Positions 16,829-26,313 of a stretch of 64,000 nt of DNA are shown piece after piece (the first letter of the stretch is position 1; each line of letters begins with the position of its first letter). The translations under genes and the position numbers were made by a program. The stretch lies in assembly GCF_002283555.1 (NCBI RefSeq), contig NZ_MVOI01000006.1, forward strand, positions 886,040 through 950,039. Direction: 5' to 3'. This DNA is from Rubrivirga sp. SAORIC476 (GTDB lineage: Bacteria > Bacteroidota > Rhodothermia > Rhodothermales > Rubricoccaceae). Below the pieces are notes generated by a model, which saw nothing but the letters and a program-made list of their open reading frames with translations, had not been told where the DNA came from and ran no database searches.

Positions 16829-16862
16829 GCGCGGCCCCCGGTCTCTGGAGCGGGGGCCGCGC
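16829..16862. terminator. Hairpin between beta-helix gene 1 and the ars operon
   Basis: A 12-bp stem (GCGCGGCCCCCG at 16829-16840, its complement at 16851-16862) with a 10-nt loop. It is downstream of the minus-strand beta-helix gene (stop 16912) and probably terminates it. No U-run follows. Confidence 0.5.
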
Positions 16863-16870
16863 GCGCCTGT

Positions 16871-16896
16871 CCGCCTCGGCGTCATCACCGAGGCGG
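16871..16896. repeat. GCCTCGG palindrome with 8-nt loop
   Basis: Arms CCGCCTCGG (16871-16879) and CCGAGGCGG (16888-16896) around GCGTCATCA-type loop. It lies 15 bp past the stop of beta-helix gene 1. Same arms as the canonical element but a longer loop. Confidence 0.6.
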
Positions 16897-16911
16897 GGCG
16901 ATTCACGCAAC

Positions 16912-19695
16912 TCAGCGAGCGACCGTCACCTGGCGCGTCGACCGGACCGTCTCGCCCTGGAGCACGAGCACGTACACGCCCGCGGCCAGCGACCCGCCAT
17001 CGACCTCCACCGTCACTGGCGTCGCCGCCTGCGTCGGGCCTGCGAACACCTCCTGCACGCGACGCCCCATCACGTCGTAGAGCGTGACGGTCACCACCTG
17101 CGCCTCGCTCACGATGAACGTCGCACGGGCATGACTGTCGAGCGGGTTCGGAACCACGGTCAGCGGGTCCATTTCGGCCGTCGACAGCGACGTGGAGGCA
17201 GCCACGGCGAGGAGGTCGCCCGACGGCGTCGCGCCGACCTCGAACGCGCCCACGTCGTCCATCCCGTCCGCGCGCACGTAGCCGCGCTGGTCGACCGTCA
17301 GGTCCGTGTCGCCCGTGTCGATGGCCGGGCTGCCCGGGAGCGGGGCGCGCGTCCGCGTCGGGCCGCCGTTGTCGGCGAGGGGGCCGAGCATCGGGTCCGT
17401 GTTGATCCGGTCCGTGGGCTCGGGGTCGAAGCCGAGCGGGGCGTCGTCCACGATGTTGAAGCCGCCGGACACGGGGGTGCCCAGGAAGCTCGGCCCGTCG
17501 TTCGGGTCGTCGCCCTCGACGGTGTTGCCCGCGACGATCGTGCTTCGGAGTCGAACGTGGTTCGGGCCGGTCCGGAGTCCACCGCCCTCCCTGCCGGCCT
17601 GGTTGTCCGTGAGCGTACTGCCCTCGACCAGCGCAAAGTTGGCGGAGCCGAGGGCGAAGAGACCACCGCCACGCAGTGCCGTGTTGCCGTGGATCGTCGT
17701 GTTGAGGATGGAGAGCGATCCGTCACTGGCGTCGATCCCACCGCCGTTGCCCGTCGCGGAGTTGCCCCAGATCAGGCTCTCGCGGATCGTGACGTCGCTT
17801 CGGCCAAGCAGGAGGGCCCCGCCCGCATCCTGCGAGCCGCGAAGGCCGGTCCGGTTGTCCGACAGTACCGACGTGCTGATCTCCAACGTGCCACCGAAGG
17901 CGTAGAGCCCTCCGCCGCCAAACACGCTGAAGTTGCCGGTGACTGCGGATCCTTCGATGGTGAGTGGCGCGACGGAACTGAATCCTCGAAGGGCGACGAT
18001 CGCTCCTCCGCTGGATTGGGCCTGGTTGTCGATGAACTCTGAGGTCGAGATCGTGACGGCCGCCTCGCCGACGACCGCAATCGCGCCCCCGTCCACCTGG
18101 CTGTCGTCGGCGTATCCGGACGCGCGGTTCTCCGAGAACCGGGCCTGCTCCACCACCACCTCGCCGTGCCGAATGGCGACGGCACCGCCCCGGCAGGTGT
18201 GTGCCCGGTTGCTGGTGAACATGGACTCGGTGAGGTCAACAGTGCCTCCCCCGACGTAGACGGCGCCGCCGCAGAGGAACGGAGTCTGGCGGGCGAGCCC
18301 GCGGGCCGTGTTCTCGCTAAACACCGAGCCGTGGTCGGTCAGCGTGGCCCCGGCCGCGACCCAGAGCGCGCCCCCCTGGTTTCGGGCGTAGTTCCTGGAG
18401 AACGTGGTCGAGGCGAGCGTCAGGGTGCCGTCTGCGAGGTGGACGGCTCCTCCGTCGCCGGGGCTCGGGGCCGCATCGTTGTCGGAGAACTCGGCACCGG
18501 AGATCCCCACCTCGGCCCCGCCCATGACCTCGATGGCTCCGCCAGACCGCTGCGCCCGGTTGAGACGCAGTGTCGCGTCCGTGAGGGTGGCGGACCCGCC
18601 GTTGACGAAGATGGCGCCCCCCGAGGCGGACGCCCCCGTCGCACGGTTGCCGGTGAACATGGCGTCCGTGACCGTGAGCGTGCCGCCGTCGACGTAGACA
18701 CCGCCGCCGCCCTGGTCGGTGCCTGCGCCCTCGGCGATGTTGCCGTCGAGAGTGACGCCGGAGAGGGACAGGGTGCCGTCGCTGCTGATCCAGAAGGCTC
18801 CACCCTCGGTCGCCCGGTTCTGGGTCGCCGACCCCTGGAGGATCACCACCTGGGCGCTGCCCCCACCGTGGACGGCACCGCCGTTGCCGGGGTTGGGCCC
18901 GGTCGTGTTGCCTTCGAAGGTCCCGTTGGTCACCTCGGCGTAGCCGCCGACGGTCTCCACGGCGCCGCCTGCACGTTGCGCGCGGTTGCCGGTGAACGTG
19001 GTGTTCTGCACGAACATCGCCGCGCCGTTCGGATTGAGGATCGCGCCTCCGGAGCTCGAGGTCCCGAGCGCGCGGTTGTCCGTGAACGTGCTGGAGAGGA
19101 CCGTGATCGAAGCGCCGTCCGTGTAGATGGCGCCGCCCCCGGCAGAAGCCGCATCTCCGCGCGCCTGGTTGCCGACGAAGTCGACGCCGCTCACGTTGAG
19201 GCCGTTGCTGTTCGCGCTGACCCAGATGGCTCCTCCTGACCCAGGGGCTGCGTTCCCGATGAACGCGCCGCCTGTGACGTTCACGAAGGAGTTGCCCGAT
19301 ATGTAGATCCCGCCGCCATCCCCCCGTCCATTTCGGAAGGTGACATCGAAGAACTGGATGGAGAACCCGAACAACCCATCCGCCTCGACGACTCGGCTGC
19401 CCGGGGCGGCTGTGAGGGTAACGGGGCCTCGCACGATGACATCGGAGAAGAACTCGATCTGGCCCTGCGTCAGCGTGACGCTGGAGACGGAGAAGCGGAT
19501 CTCATCTCCCATGTTGTCCCCGGCCGCGCAGCCGCCGACGGGGTCGTTCGAGTCGGCCGACTGAGCGGCTTCCCGGAGGGTGCAGCCGACGCCGTCGTCT
19601 GTGCTGGAGTCGACGATGATGATCGCCGCCTGGGTGGGGAGCGCGAGTGCCAACGCGAAGGCGAACGTAGAGAGGAGTCGACTCCGCATTGGCAT
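16912..19695 (-). CDS. CSLREA/right-handed beta-helix surface protein with T9SS sorting domain (paralogue 1)
   Basis: 927 residues from ATG 19695. Signal peptide (STFAFALALALPTQA), then a CSLREA-type segment (IIIVDSSTDDGVGCTLREA...C) and many short repeats of the form N-x-A-x-G-x-GGAIxV with Asn/Gly turns, i.e. a right-handed parallel beta-helix from about 60 to 740. About 748-818 is a choice-of-anchor Q-like block (LADNGGPTRTRAPLPGSPAID). Residues 835-927 are a type A T9SS C-terminal domain (VVPNPL, VTLYDVMGRRVQEVF, LAAGVYVLVLQGETV). It should cross the outer membrane by T9SS and stay on the surface or be released. The likely role is adhesion or polysaccharide contact, with no catalytic residues recognised. 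Unlike its two neighbours it lacks the lamin-tail-like domain. Confidence 0.88.
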   Translation of the reverse strand: MPMRSRLLSTFAFALALALPTQAAIIIVDSSTDDGVGCTLREAAQSADSNDPVGGCAAGDNMGDEIRFSVSSVTLTQGQIEFFSDVIVRGPVTLTAAPGSRVVEADGLFGFSIQFFDVTFRNGRGDGGGIYISGNSFVNVTGGAFIGNAAPGSGGAIWVSANSNGLNVSGVDFVGNQARGDAASAGGGAIYTDGASITVLSSTFTDNRALGTSSSGGAILNPNGAAMFVQNTTFTGNRAQRAGGAVETVGGYAEVTNGTFEGNTTGPNPGNGGAVHGGGSAQVVILQGSATQNRATEGGAFWISSDGTLSLSGVTLDGNIAEGAGTDQGGGGVYVDGGTLTVTDAMFTGNRATGASASGGAIFVNGGSATLTDATLRLNRAQRSGGAIEVMGGAEVGISGAEFSDNDAAPSPGDGGAVHLADGTLTLASTTFSRNYARNQGGALWVAAGATLTDHGSVFSENTARGLARQTPFLCGGAVYVGGGTVDLTESMFTSNRAHTCRGGAVAIRHGEVVVEQARFSENRASGYADDSQVDGGAIAVVGEAAVTISTSEFIDNQAQSSGGAIVALRGFSSVAPLTIEGSAVTGNFSVFGGGGLYAFGGTLEISTSVLSDNRTGLRGSQDAGGALLLGRSDVTIRESLIWGNSATGNGGGIDASDGSLSILNTTIHGNTALRGGGLFALGSANFALVEGSTLTDNQAGREGGGLRTGPNHVRLRSTIVAGNTVEGDDPNDGPSFLGTPVSGGFNIVDDAPLGFDPEPTDRINTDPMLGPLADNGGPTRTRAPLPGSPAIDTGDTDLTVDQRGYVRADGMDDVGAFEVGATPSGDLLAVAASTSLSTAEMDPLTVVPNPLDSHARATFIVSEAQVVTVTLYDVMGRRVQEVFAGPTQAATPVTVEVDGGSLAAGVYVLVLQGETVRSTRQVTVAR

Positions 19696-19713
19696 ACCGA
19701 AGAGATGTATGTG

Positions 19714-19741
19714 AGTATAGGGCGGAGAGGAGACACGACAA
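19714..19741 (-). promoter_or_regulatory. Sigma70-like promoter for beta-helix gene 1
   Basis: On the minus strand TTGTCG, a 16-nt spacer and TATACT, ending 18 nt before the ATG. It abuts the terminator of the upstream paralogue. Prediction from sequence only. Confidence 0.45.
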
Positions 19742-19779
19742 GGCGCGGCCCCCCGCTCCGAAGAACGAGGGGCCGCGCC
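19742..19779 (-). terminator. Hairpin ending beta-helix gene 2
   Basis: 11-bp perfect stem (GGCGCGGCCCC at 19742-19752, GGGGCCGCGCC at 19769-19779) about 47 bp past the stop of the gene at 19827. An almost identical copy follows beta-helix gene 3. Confidence 0.6.
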
Positions 19780-20072
19780 GTTGGTCTGCCCCGGCGCCGT
19801 CGCCGAGATAGGGAGACTCACATGGCTCAGCGAGCGACCGTCACCTGGCGCGTCGACCGGACCGTCTCGCCCTGGAGCACGAGCACGTAGACGCCCGCGG
19901 CCAGCGACGAGCCGTCGACCGACACCTCGATGGCCTGCTCGGCCTGCGCCGCGCCGCTGAAGACCTGCTGGACCTGGCGGCCCATCACGTCGTAGAGCGT
20001 CACCGTGACCGCCTGCGCCTCGGAGACCGCGAACGAGGCGCGGGCCGAGCTGCGGAACGGGTTCGGCACCAC
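19743..20072. repeat. 330-bp near-identical repeat, copy A
   Basis: Terminator hairpin, trailer and the last 80 or so codons of beta-helix gene 2. By eye it differs from copy B (22936-23265) at only two positions, both near 19807. The identity stops abruptly inside the sorting-domain coding region, which suggests recent gene conversion or duplication. Confidence 0.8.
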
Positions 20073-22799
20073 GTCCAGCCGGTCGAGTGTGAGGGCCGAC
20101 TGCGTCGCCGAGGCGAAGGGTGCCGCCGACACCAGGACGGGCGAGTACGTCCCGATCGGCCACGGGTTGGTGGCCGAGCCCTGCGTCGTGTCGTCGTCGT
20201 TGGCCTGCGGGCCGCTGTACGTGAAGTTGTTCAGGACGAAGGTCGTGCCGTCGGGGCCCGTGCCGTCCTTGCGGTAGACCCAGCCGTCCTCGTACTCCCA
20301 GGGCTGGCCGGTGCCGTCCGTGTCGATGTCACCGAAGACGTCGACCACAGCGCCATCCTGGAACAGCTCGATCGCGTCGTCTCCGTTGTTGCCGGCCGCG
20401 CTCGACGTGTAGTCCGGCGCGAAGCCGAAGAACGACGTGAAGCCGGTCGTCTCCGAGGCGATGTAGATGTAGTCGCCCGCGCTCGCGGCGACCGCCGGGA
20501 ACGTGAACTCCTGGCCGTCGGTGCCGCCACCGTTGTTGGCCGAGCCCAGGCCGTAGACCGAGAGGTCGGCGATGTCGTCGAGGACGTAGACCTCGATGGC
20601 CTTCGGCAGGCCCCCGGTGAGGTTGCCGTCGAAGATGCCCGTGAACACGAGCGCCGGGCCCGCTGCGGCATCGCCGAACTCGACCGCGCCGACGTCGTCG
20701 GGCTCGGTGCGGGCCACGCCGCGCTGGTCGATGGTGAGCGCCGTGCTGCCCGCGTCGATGGCGGGGCTGCCGGACAGGAGGGCTGCCGTCAGCGTCGGGC
20801 CGCCGTTGTCGGCGAGTGCGTCCAGCATCGGGTCGGTGCCCGTCTGGTCCGTGCCGGTCGCCGGGAAGGTGGCCGCGGTCGGCGTGGTGCCGATCACGTT
20901 CCATCCGCCGGAGCCGTAACGCCCGGAGAGGTTGGCGCCGTTGGTGGCGCTGTTGTCGGCCACGATGGAGTTCGTGAACGTGACGAAGGGCGTGCCTGCG
21001 TTCTGCGTGTTCTGGTTGTACAGACCGCCGCCGGCGAGCGCCGCCGAGTTGTTGGCGATGGTGGCGCTGTCGAAGCTGATCGCGCCGCTGAGCGAGACCA
21101 CCCCTCCACCGAGGCGGGCGGAGTTGTCGTACAGCGTCGAGTTCTGGACCGTCGCGCTGGCGTCCGCGCGGACGGCGAGGCCGCCACCCAGGTCCGAGCT
21201 GTTGCTCAGAAGGAGCGTCTGATCCAGCGTCGCGGTGCCGTCGGCGAGGTGCACACCGCCTCCGGCGGAGCCCTGCCCGAACGTCCGGTTGCCACTGAGC
21301 GTCGTGCGCAACACGGTCGCCTCGCCCCCATTGACGAAGAGGCCGCCACCGCCCGCGGCGCCACGCGCGGCGTTCGAGAGCAGGTTGCTGTCGCGTAGGA
21401 GGAGCGTGGTGCCTCCGTTGATCCAGAGGCCGCCCCCTTCATTGCCCGCCTCGTTGTTCGAGACGGACGCATCGAGGACCTGGAGCGTGATGACGCCCCG
21501 CGTGGTGTGGATCGCGCCACCGTTGCCCGGCGCCGTGCCGGTCACGTTCTGCGTGAACGTCGAGCCGACGAAGGCCGCCAGCACGATCTCGCCTTCACCA
21601 GGAGCCGTCACCTCGACGGCGCCCCCGGCGCGCTGCGAGCGGTTCTGGTCGAACGTGGTGCTGAACACCGTCGCCGAGCCGCCATTGACGAGGATCGCTC
21701 CGCCGGAGCCGGATGCTCCCGAGGCACGGTTGCCGGAGAAGACCGAGTCTCCGGTGCCGGAGTCTACGTTGAGCACGCCGCCGTCGACGTAGACGCCGCC
21801 GCCGCCCTGGTCCGCACTCGCGCCCTCGGCGATGTTGCCGGTAACGGTGACGCCGAGCAGCGACAGCGTGCCGGAGGCCGAAATCCAGTACGCGCCGCCT
21901 TCGCTGGCCCGGTTGCCCGTCGCCGCCGCGTCGGTGACCGTGACGTTGGCCGTGCCGCCGCCGTGGATGGCGCCGCCGTTGCCGGGGTTGGAGCCCGCCG
22001 TGTTGCCGACGAACGAGCCACCGGTCACCATCGTGGCACCGCCGACCGTCTCGATGGCGCCGCCTGCGCGCTCGGAGCGGTTGTTGGTGAAGGTGGAGGC
22101 CTGGATGTTGAGGCTCGCCCCGTTGGGGTTGAGGATCGCCCCGCCGGAGCCGGACGTGCCGAGGGCGCGGTTGTTGGTGAACGTGGCGTTCTGGACCGTG
22201 AGCCCACCGCCGTTCGTGTAGATGGCGCCGCCTCCCTGGTTGGCCGCGTCTCCACGAGCCTGGTTGTCGGTGAAGGACGTGCCGTCGATCGTCAGGGTCC
22301 CGGCGGCCGAGAGGTAGATCGCGCCTCCGGACAGCGGCGCGTTGTTCTGGTTGAACGCGCCGCCCGTCACCGTCACGGTCGTCGCCCCCGTGATGGCGAG
22401 GGCACCGCCGTTGCCCCGGCCGCCCACGAAGGTGACACCCGAGAAGGAGACCGAAGAGGCGGGACCGACGCGCACGATGCGCTGACCGGGCGTCGCCGTG
22501 AGGGTCACCGGGCCCGTCACGATCAGGTCCTCGGAGAGGTAGAGCTGGCCGCCGGTCAGCGTCACCGCGCCGACCGAGAACTGGATCTCATCGTTCACGT
22601 TGTCACCGGCCGCGCACCCACCGACGGCCGTGTTGGTGTTGGCCGCCTCGACGGCCTCGCGGAGGGTGCAGCCGACGCCGTCGTCGGCGCCGGAGTCGAC
22701 CGTGATGACAGCCGCCTGGGCTGTCAAGGAGACTGCCAGCGTGAGGGCAGCGAAGAGAGAGGGTCGGGCCAGTCGGCCGAGAGGGAGCAAGCGTCTCAT
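19827..22799 (-). CDS. CSLREA/beta-helix surface protein with lamin-tail-like and T9SS domains (paralogue 2)
   Basis: 990 residues. Signal peptide (LFAALTLAVSLTAQA), CSLREA segment (VITVDSGADDGVGCTLREA), then a long beta-helix built from GGAIYxxGGxxTVxxxTFxxN-type coils to about residue 640. A choice-of-anchor Q-like block follows (DALADNGGPTLTAALLSGSP). Residues about 705-890 resemble a lamin-tail-like beta-sandwich (KAIEVYVLDDIADLSVYGL, NNGDDAIELFQDGAVVDVFG). The last 90 residues are the T9SS type A domain. It is one of three tandem copies, shares with paralogue 3 the lamin-tail-like block and almost identical 3' ends, and is followed by a strong hairpin. It is expected at the cell surface; ligand unknown. 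Asn/Thr-rich coils may bind calcium or sugar, but no motif is definite. Confidence 0.88.
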   Translation of the reverse strand: MRRLLPLGRLARPSLFAALTLAVSLTAQAAVITVDSGADDGVGCTLREAVEAANTNTAVGGCAAGDNVNDEIQFSVGAVTLTGGQLYLSEDLIVTGPVTLTATPGQRIVRVGPASSVSFSGVTFVGGRGNGGALAITGATTVTVTGGAFNQNNAPLSGGAIYLSAAGTLTIDGTSFTDNQARGDAANQGGGAIYTNGGGLTVQNATFTNNRALGTSGSGGAILNPNGASLNIQASTFTNNRSERAGGAIETVGGATMVTGGSFVGNTAGSNPGNGGAIHGGGTANVTVTDAAATGNRASEGGAYWISASGTLSLLGVTVTGNIAEGASADQGGGGVYVDGGVLNVDSGTGDSVFSGNRASGASGSGGAILVNGGSATVFSTTFDQNRSQRAGGAVEVTAPGEGEIVLAAFVGSTFTQNVTGTAPGNGGAIHTTRGVITLQVLDASVSNNEAGNEGGGLWINGGTTLLLRDSNLLSNAARGAAGGGGLFVNGGEATVLRTTLSGNRTFGQGSAGGGVHLADGTATLDQTLLLSNSSDLGGGLAVRADASATVQNSTLYDNSARLGGGVVSLSGAISFDSATIANNSAALAGGGLYNQNTQNAGTPFVTFTNSIVADNSATNGANLSGRYGSGGWNVIGTTPTAATFPATGTDQTGTDPMLDALADNGGPTLTAALLSGSPAIDAGSTALTIDQRGVARTEPDDVGAVEFGDAAAGPALVFTGIFDGNLTGGLPKAIEVYVLDDIADLSVYGLGSANNGGGTDGQEFTFPAVAASAGDYIYIASETTGFTSFFGFAPDYTSSAAGNNGDDAIELFQDGAVVDVFGDIDTDGTGQPWEYEDGWVYRKDGTGPDGTTFVLNNFTYSGPQANDDDTTQGSATNPWPIGTYSPVLVSAAPFASATQSALTLDRLDVVPNPFRSSARASFAVSEAQAVTVTLYDVMGRQVQQVFSGAAQAEQAIEVSVDGSSLAAGVYVLVLQGETVRSTRQVTVAR

Positions 22800-22935
22800 G
22801 AATGCAGAGAGTGGAGGGAGCGCGGCGTCGGGGGAGCCAGGGAGAGCCGCGTGAGAAAGAACATATCGACGCGAGCAGAGAGAATCGTCAACAGGGCGTG
22901 ACCTCTCGCCCGCCGAGTCGATGGCCCCGAACGCA

Positions 22936-22971
22936 GCGCGGCCCCCCGCTCCGAAGAACGAGGGGCCGCGC
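22936..22971 (-). terminator. Hairpin ending beta-helix gene 3
   Basis: 10-bp perfect stem (22936-22945 with 22962-22971), same sequence and loop as the hairpin at 19742, located about 49 bp past the stop of the gene at 23020. Confidence 0.6.
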
Positions 22972-23265
22972 CGTTGGTCTGCCCCGGCGCCGTCGCCGAG
23001 GCAGGGAGACTCACATGGCTCAGCGAGCGACCGTCACCTGGCGCGTCGACCGGACCGTCTCGCCCTGGAGCACGAGCACGTAGACGCCCGCGGCCAGCGA
23101 CGAGCCGTCGACCGACACCTCGATGGCCTGCTCGGCCTGCGCCGCGCCGCTGAAGACCTGCTGGACCTGGCGGCCCATCACGTCGTAGAGCGTCACCGTG
23201 ACCGCCTGCGCCTCGGAGACCGCGAACGAGGCGCGGGCCGAGCTGCGGAACGGGTTCGGCACCAC
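22936..23265. repeat. 330-bp near-identical repeat, copy B
   Basis: Counterpart of copy A at 19743-20072. A second patch of identity, about 145 bp starting at 20671 and 23870, covers the choice-of-anchor Q coding region; the flanking sequences are diverged and shifted by 6 bp. Confidence 0.8.
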
Positions 23266-26010
23266 CGTCAGCGCGTCGAGCGTCGTCGCGAGCGCGGCCG
23301 TCCGCGTCGTCGGCGCCACCGTCATCGCCGGCGCGTACGTGCCGATCGGCCACGGGTTGGTCGCCGTGTCCTGGCTCGTGTCGTCGTCGTTGGCGTCGAC
23401 ACCGCTGTAGGTGAAGTTCTCCAGCACGAACGTGTCGCCGTCCGGACCGGTGCCGCTCACGCGGTAGGCCCAGCCGTCGACCGTGTCCCAGGGCTGGCCG
23501 GTGCCGTCGACGTTCACGTCGCCGTAGACATCGATCACCTCGCCGTTGAAGAACACCTCGATGGCGTCGTCGCCATTGATCGAGGCGGCGCCGGAGACGT
23601 AGTCCGCGTCGAAGCCGAAGAAGGCCAGGAAGCCGGGCGCCTCAGCGGAGACGTAGATGTAGTCGCCCGCGCTCGCGGCGTCGGCCGGGAACGTGAACTC
23701 GGGCGAGCCGGTGGGCCCGCCGCCGTTGTTGGCCGACGAGACGCCGTAGGCGCTCAGGTCCGCGATGTCGTCGAGGACGTAGAGCTCGATCACCTTCGGG
23801 TTGCCACCCGAGAGCGGACCGTCGAAAACGCCGGTGACGATCATCGACGCCGTGGCCGGGGGAGCCGCGTCGCCGAACTCGACCGCGCCGACATCGTCGG
23901 GCTCGGTGCGGGCCACGCCGCGCTGGTCGATGGTGAGCGCCGTGCTGCCCGCGTCGATGGCGGGGCTGCCGGACAGGAGGGCTGCCGTCAGCGTCGGGCC
24001 GCCGTTGTCGGCGAGCGCGCCGAGCATCGGGTCGGTGCCGAGCTGGTCGGAGGCCACCGCGGCGAAGGTGAGCGCGTCCGGCGTCGTGCCGATCACGTTC
24101 CACCCGGCGGACGTGTGCCGTCCCTTCAGGTTGGCCCCGTTGGTGGCGCTGTTGTCGGCCACGATGGTGTTCGTGAGCGTGACGTACGGCGTACCCTGGT
24201 TGGGGGTGTTCTGGTTGTAGAGCCCGCCGCCGCCGATGGTGGCGCTGTTGGACGCGATGGTCGCGCTGTCGAACGACAGGAAGCCGCTGCCCGAGAACCC
24301 GCCGCCGCCGAAGCGCGCCGTGTTGCCGTAGAGCGTCGAGTTGTGCACCATCACGGTGGCGCCATTCAGCGAGGCGACGCCGCCGCCGTTGCTGGCGTAG
24401 TTCTCCGTGAACAGGCTCTGCATCACCGCGGTGGTGCCGCCGACGGCCAGGAGGCCACCACCGGGGACACCATCGGCGTAGGTCCGGTTGCCGCTCACCG
24501 TCGAGGTGAGGACCGTCAGCGAGCCGCCGTTGTTGAACAGCGCGCCGCCGCCGTTGTCGGCTGCGAGCCCGCGGGCGGCGTTGCCCGTGAAGGAGCCCGC
24601 GGTGACGGTCGCCGTCGTGCCGGTGTTGATCCAAAGGCCACCGCCCTCGCTCCAGGCTTCGTTGCCCGAGAAGTTGGCGTTGTCGATGGTCATCGTCAGA
24701 TCGCCGGTGGTGGTGTGGATGCCACCGCCGTTGCCGGGCGCGCGGCCGGTGATGTTGTTCGTGAACGTCGCGAAGTCGATCGTCGCCGTCATCGGGGTGT
24801 CCGAGGCCGGGGCCGTGAACTCGATGGCGCCGCCCGCCCGCTGGGCGCGGTTCTGCATGAACACGGTGCCGTCGATCGTGACGGAGCCGCCGTTGACGAG
24901 GATGGCGCCGCCGGAGCCGGACGCGCCAATCGCACGGTTGTCCGAGAAGGTCGACTGGCCGGTCACGTTGGTCACCGAGAGGGTGCCACCGTCGACGTAG
25001 ACGCCGCCGCCACCCTGTTCGGCGCTGGCGCCCTCGGCGATGTTGCCTTCCACGATCACGTCACCGAGAGCCATCGTGCCAGCGCTGGAGATCCAGTACG
25101 CGCCGCCCTCGTTGGCACGGTTGCCGCGCGCCGTCGAGCCGAAGACGGACACGTCGACCGAGCCGCCGCCGTGGATGGCGCCGCCGTTGCCGGGGTTGGT
25201 GCCCGCCGTGTTGCCCTCGAAGTTGCCGCCGGTGACCTGGGTCGAGCCGTTGACCGTCTCGATGGCGCCACCAGCCCGCTGCGAGCGGTTGCCGGTGAAG
25301 GCCGAGTCCGTGATGTCCAGCGTGGCGCCATTCGGGTTGAGGATCGCGCCGCCGGAGCCCGAGGTCCCGAGCGCGCGGTTGTCGGTGAAGGTGGCCTCAT
25401 TGATGTTGACCGTGCCGCCGTTCGTGTAGATGGCGCCGCCGCCCTCGTTGGCCGCGTCGCCGCGGGCCTGGTTGCCCGTGAACGAGGTGCCGTTGACCGT
25501 GAGGCTACCGCTCGCGGAGACGTAGATCGCGCCGCCGCGGACCGGAGCCGCGTTCATGTTGAACGCGCCGCCCGTGAGCACCACCGGTGCCGAGTCCGTG
25601 ATGAAGAGCGCGCCGCCATCGGCCTGGCCGTTCTGGAACGTGACGTCCGAGAACGAGACGACCTCGCTGCCGTCGATGCGGAAGATGCGGCTGCTGGCCG
25701 CGGCCGTGATCGTGACCGGCCCGGTGACCGTCACGCCCTCGGTGATCGCGATCTGACCCGCCGTCAGCGTGATCGCCCCGACGGAGAACTGGATCTCATC
25801 GGCGATGCCGTCGCCCGCGGTGCAGCCGCCGACGGCGGAGTCCGTGTTGGCCGACTGGACGGCTTCGCGAAGGGTGCACCCGACGCCGTCGTCGGTGCCC
25901 GAGTCGACCGTGATGGTCGCGGCCTGGGCGGTGAAGGTGAAGGCCAGCGCGAAGGCGACCAGAAGGGCGGACCGTGTGAGCAGTCGGCCGAGGGTAGTGG
26001 AGGGTCTCAT
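23020..26010 (-). CDS. CSLREA/beta-helix surface protein with lamin-tail-like and T9SS domains (paralogue 3)
   Basis: 996 residues from ATG 26010, where the signal peptide starts (RSALLVAFALAFTFTAQA); the open frame runs 33 codons further upstream without signal features. Architecture matches paralogue 2: CSLREA segment (ITVDSGTDDGVGCTLREA), beta-helix coils, anchor-Q-like block, lamin-tail-like domain at about 717-893 (KVIELYVLDDIADLSAYGV, INGDDAIEVFFNGEVIDVYG) and T9SS type A domain. It is the first of the three tandem minus-strand genes and has its own promoter-like sequence. The long beta-helix would project from the surface; function in adhesion, biofilm or polymer binding is inferred only from fold. 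Confidence 0.88.
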   Translation of the reverse strand: MRPSTTLGRLLTRSALLVAFALAFTFTAQAATITVDSGTDDGVGCTLREAVQSANTDSAVGGCTAGDGIADEIQFSVGAITLTAGQIAITEGVTVTGPVTITAAASSRIFRIDGSEVVSFSDVTFQNGQADGGALFITDSAPVVLTGGAFNMNAAPVRGGAIYVSASGSLTVNGTSFTGNQARGDAANEGGGAIYTNGGTVNINEATFTDNRALGTSGSGGAILNPNGATLDITDSAFTGNRSQRAGGAIETVNGSTQVTGGNFEGNTAGTNPGNGGAIHGGGSVDVSVFGSTARGNRANEGGAYWISSAGTMALGDVIVEGNIAEGASAEQGGGGVYVDGGTLSVTNVTGQSTFSDNRAIGASGSGGAILVNGGSVTIDGTVFMQNRAQRAGGAIEFTAPASDTPMTATIDFATFTNNITGRAPGNGGGIHTTTGDLTMTIDNANFSGNEAWSEGGGLWINTGTTATVTAGSFTGNAARGLAADNGGGALFNNGGSLTVLTSTVSGNRTYADGVPGGGLLAVGGTTAVMQSLFTENYASNGGGVASLNGATVMVHNSTLYGNTARFGGGGFSGSGFLSFDSATIASNSATIGGGGLYNQNTPNQGTPYVTLTNTIVADNSATNGANLKGRHTSAGWNVIGTTPDALTFAAVASDQLGTDPMLGALADNGGPTLTAALLSGSPAIDAGSTALTIDQRGVARTEPDDVGAVEFGDAAPPATASMIVTGVFDGPLSGGNPKVIELYVLDDIADLSAYGVSSANNGGGPTGSPEFTFPADAASAGDYIYVSAEAPGFLAFFGFDADYVSGAASINGDDAIEVFFNGEVIDVYGDVNVDGTGQPWDTVDGWAYRVSGTGPDGDTFVLENFTYSGVDANDDDTSQDTATNPWPIGTYAPAMTVAPTTRTAALATTLDALTVVPNPFRSSARASFAVSEAQAVTVTLYDVMGRQVQQVFSGAAQAEQAIEVSVDGSSLAAGVYVLVLQGETVRSTRQVTVAR

Positions 26011-26313
26011 GAGCAGAGAGGGGGAGAAAGAGATGGTCCGATTCGGCGACACCGTCGTCGCCGCAGACTTGGGGGGACGTGCAGTGCCTGATAGTAGAAG
26101 CCCCCCCAAAGTGTTCCATTACCGAACAGTGACGACGGGAAGTGGGCAGCCCCGGGGCAGGGGAGGACACCCTGTCGCTACCCCTGACTCCGCCCATGGT
26201 CAGCCCAGAGCGTCTGCGGCTCGGACATGTCGCCTTCTTCCTACACCGGCTCAGGCCCCTGTCCTACACCGGTTCCGTCGAGGGAGGACGCCCCTCTCAG
26301 TGGAACCGCCCGG
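26011..26313. other. 303-bp intergenic region upstream of beta-helix gene 3
   Basis: No gene seen. It holds a promoter-like pair at 26091-26118, a small inverted repeat TGTTC-N7-GAACA (26112-26128) overlapping the -35 side, and two copies of TCCTACACCGG (near 26238 and 26264). The segment next to the ABC gene stop (26297-26313) has no obvious terminator. Confidence 0.5.
26091..26118 (-). promoter_or_regulatory. Promoter-like sequence for beta-helix gene 3
   Basis: Minus strand TGGAAC, 16-nt spacer, TACTAT. Same spacing as the candidates at 19714 and 63928. The -35 side is part of the inverted repeat TGTTC-N7-GAACA, which could be a regulator site. Confidence 0.35.

Noticed and set aside
16912..26010. 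Regularly spaced short repeats that could suggest a CRISPR array
   Set aside because: Repeats are degenerate, in frame, and code for beta-helix coils (GGAIY, TFTxN); no constant repeat with unique spacers exists.
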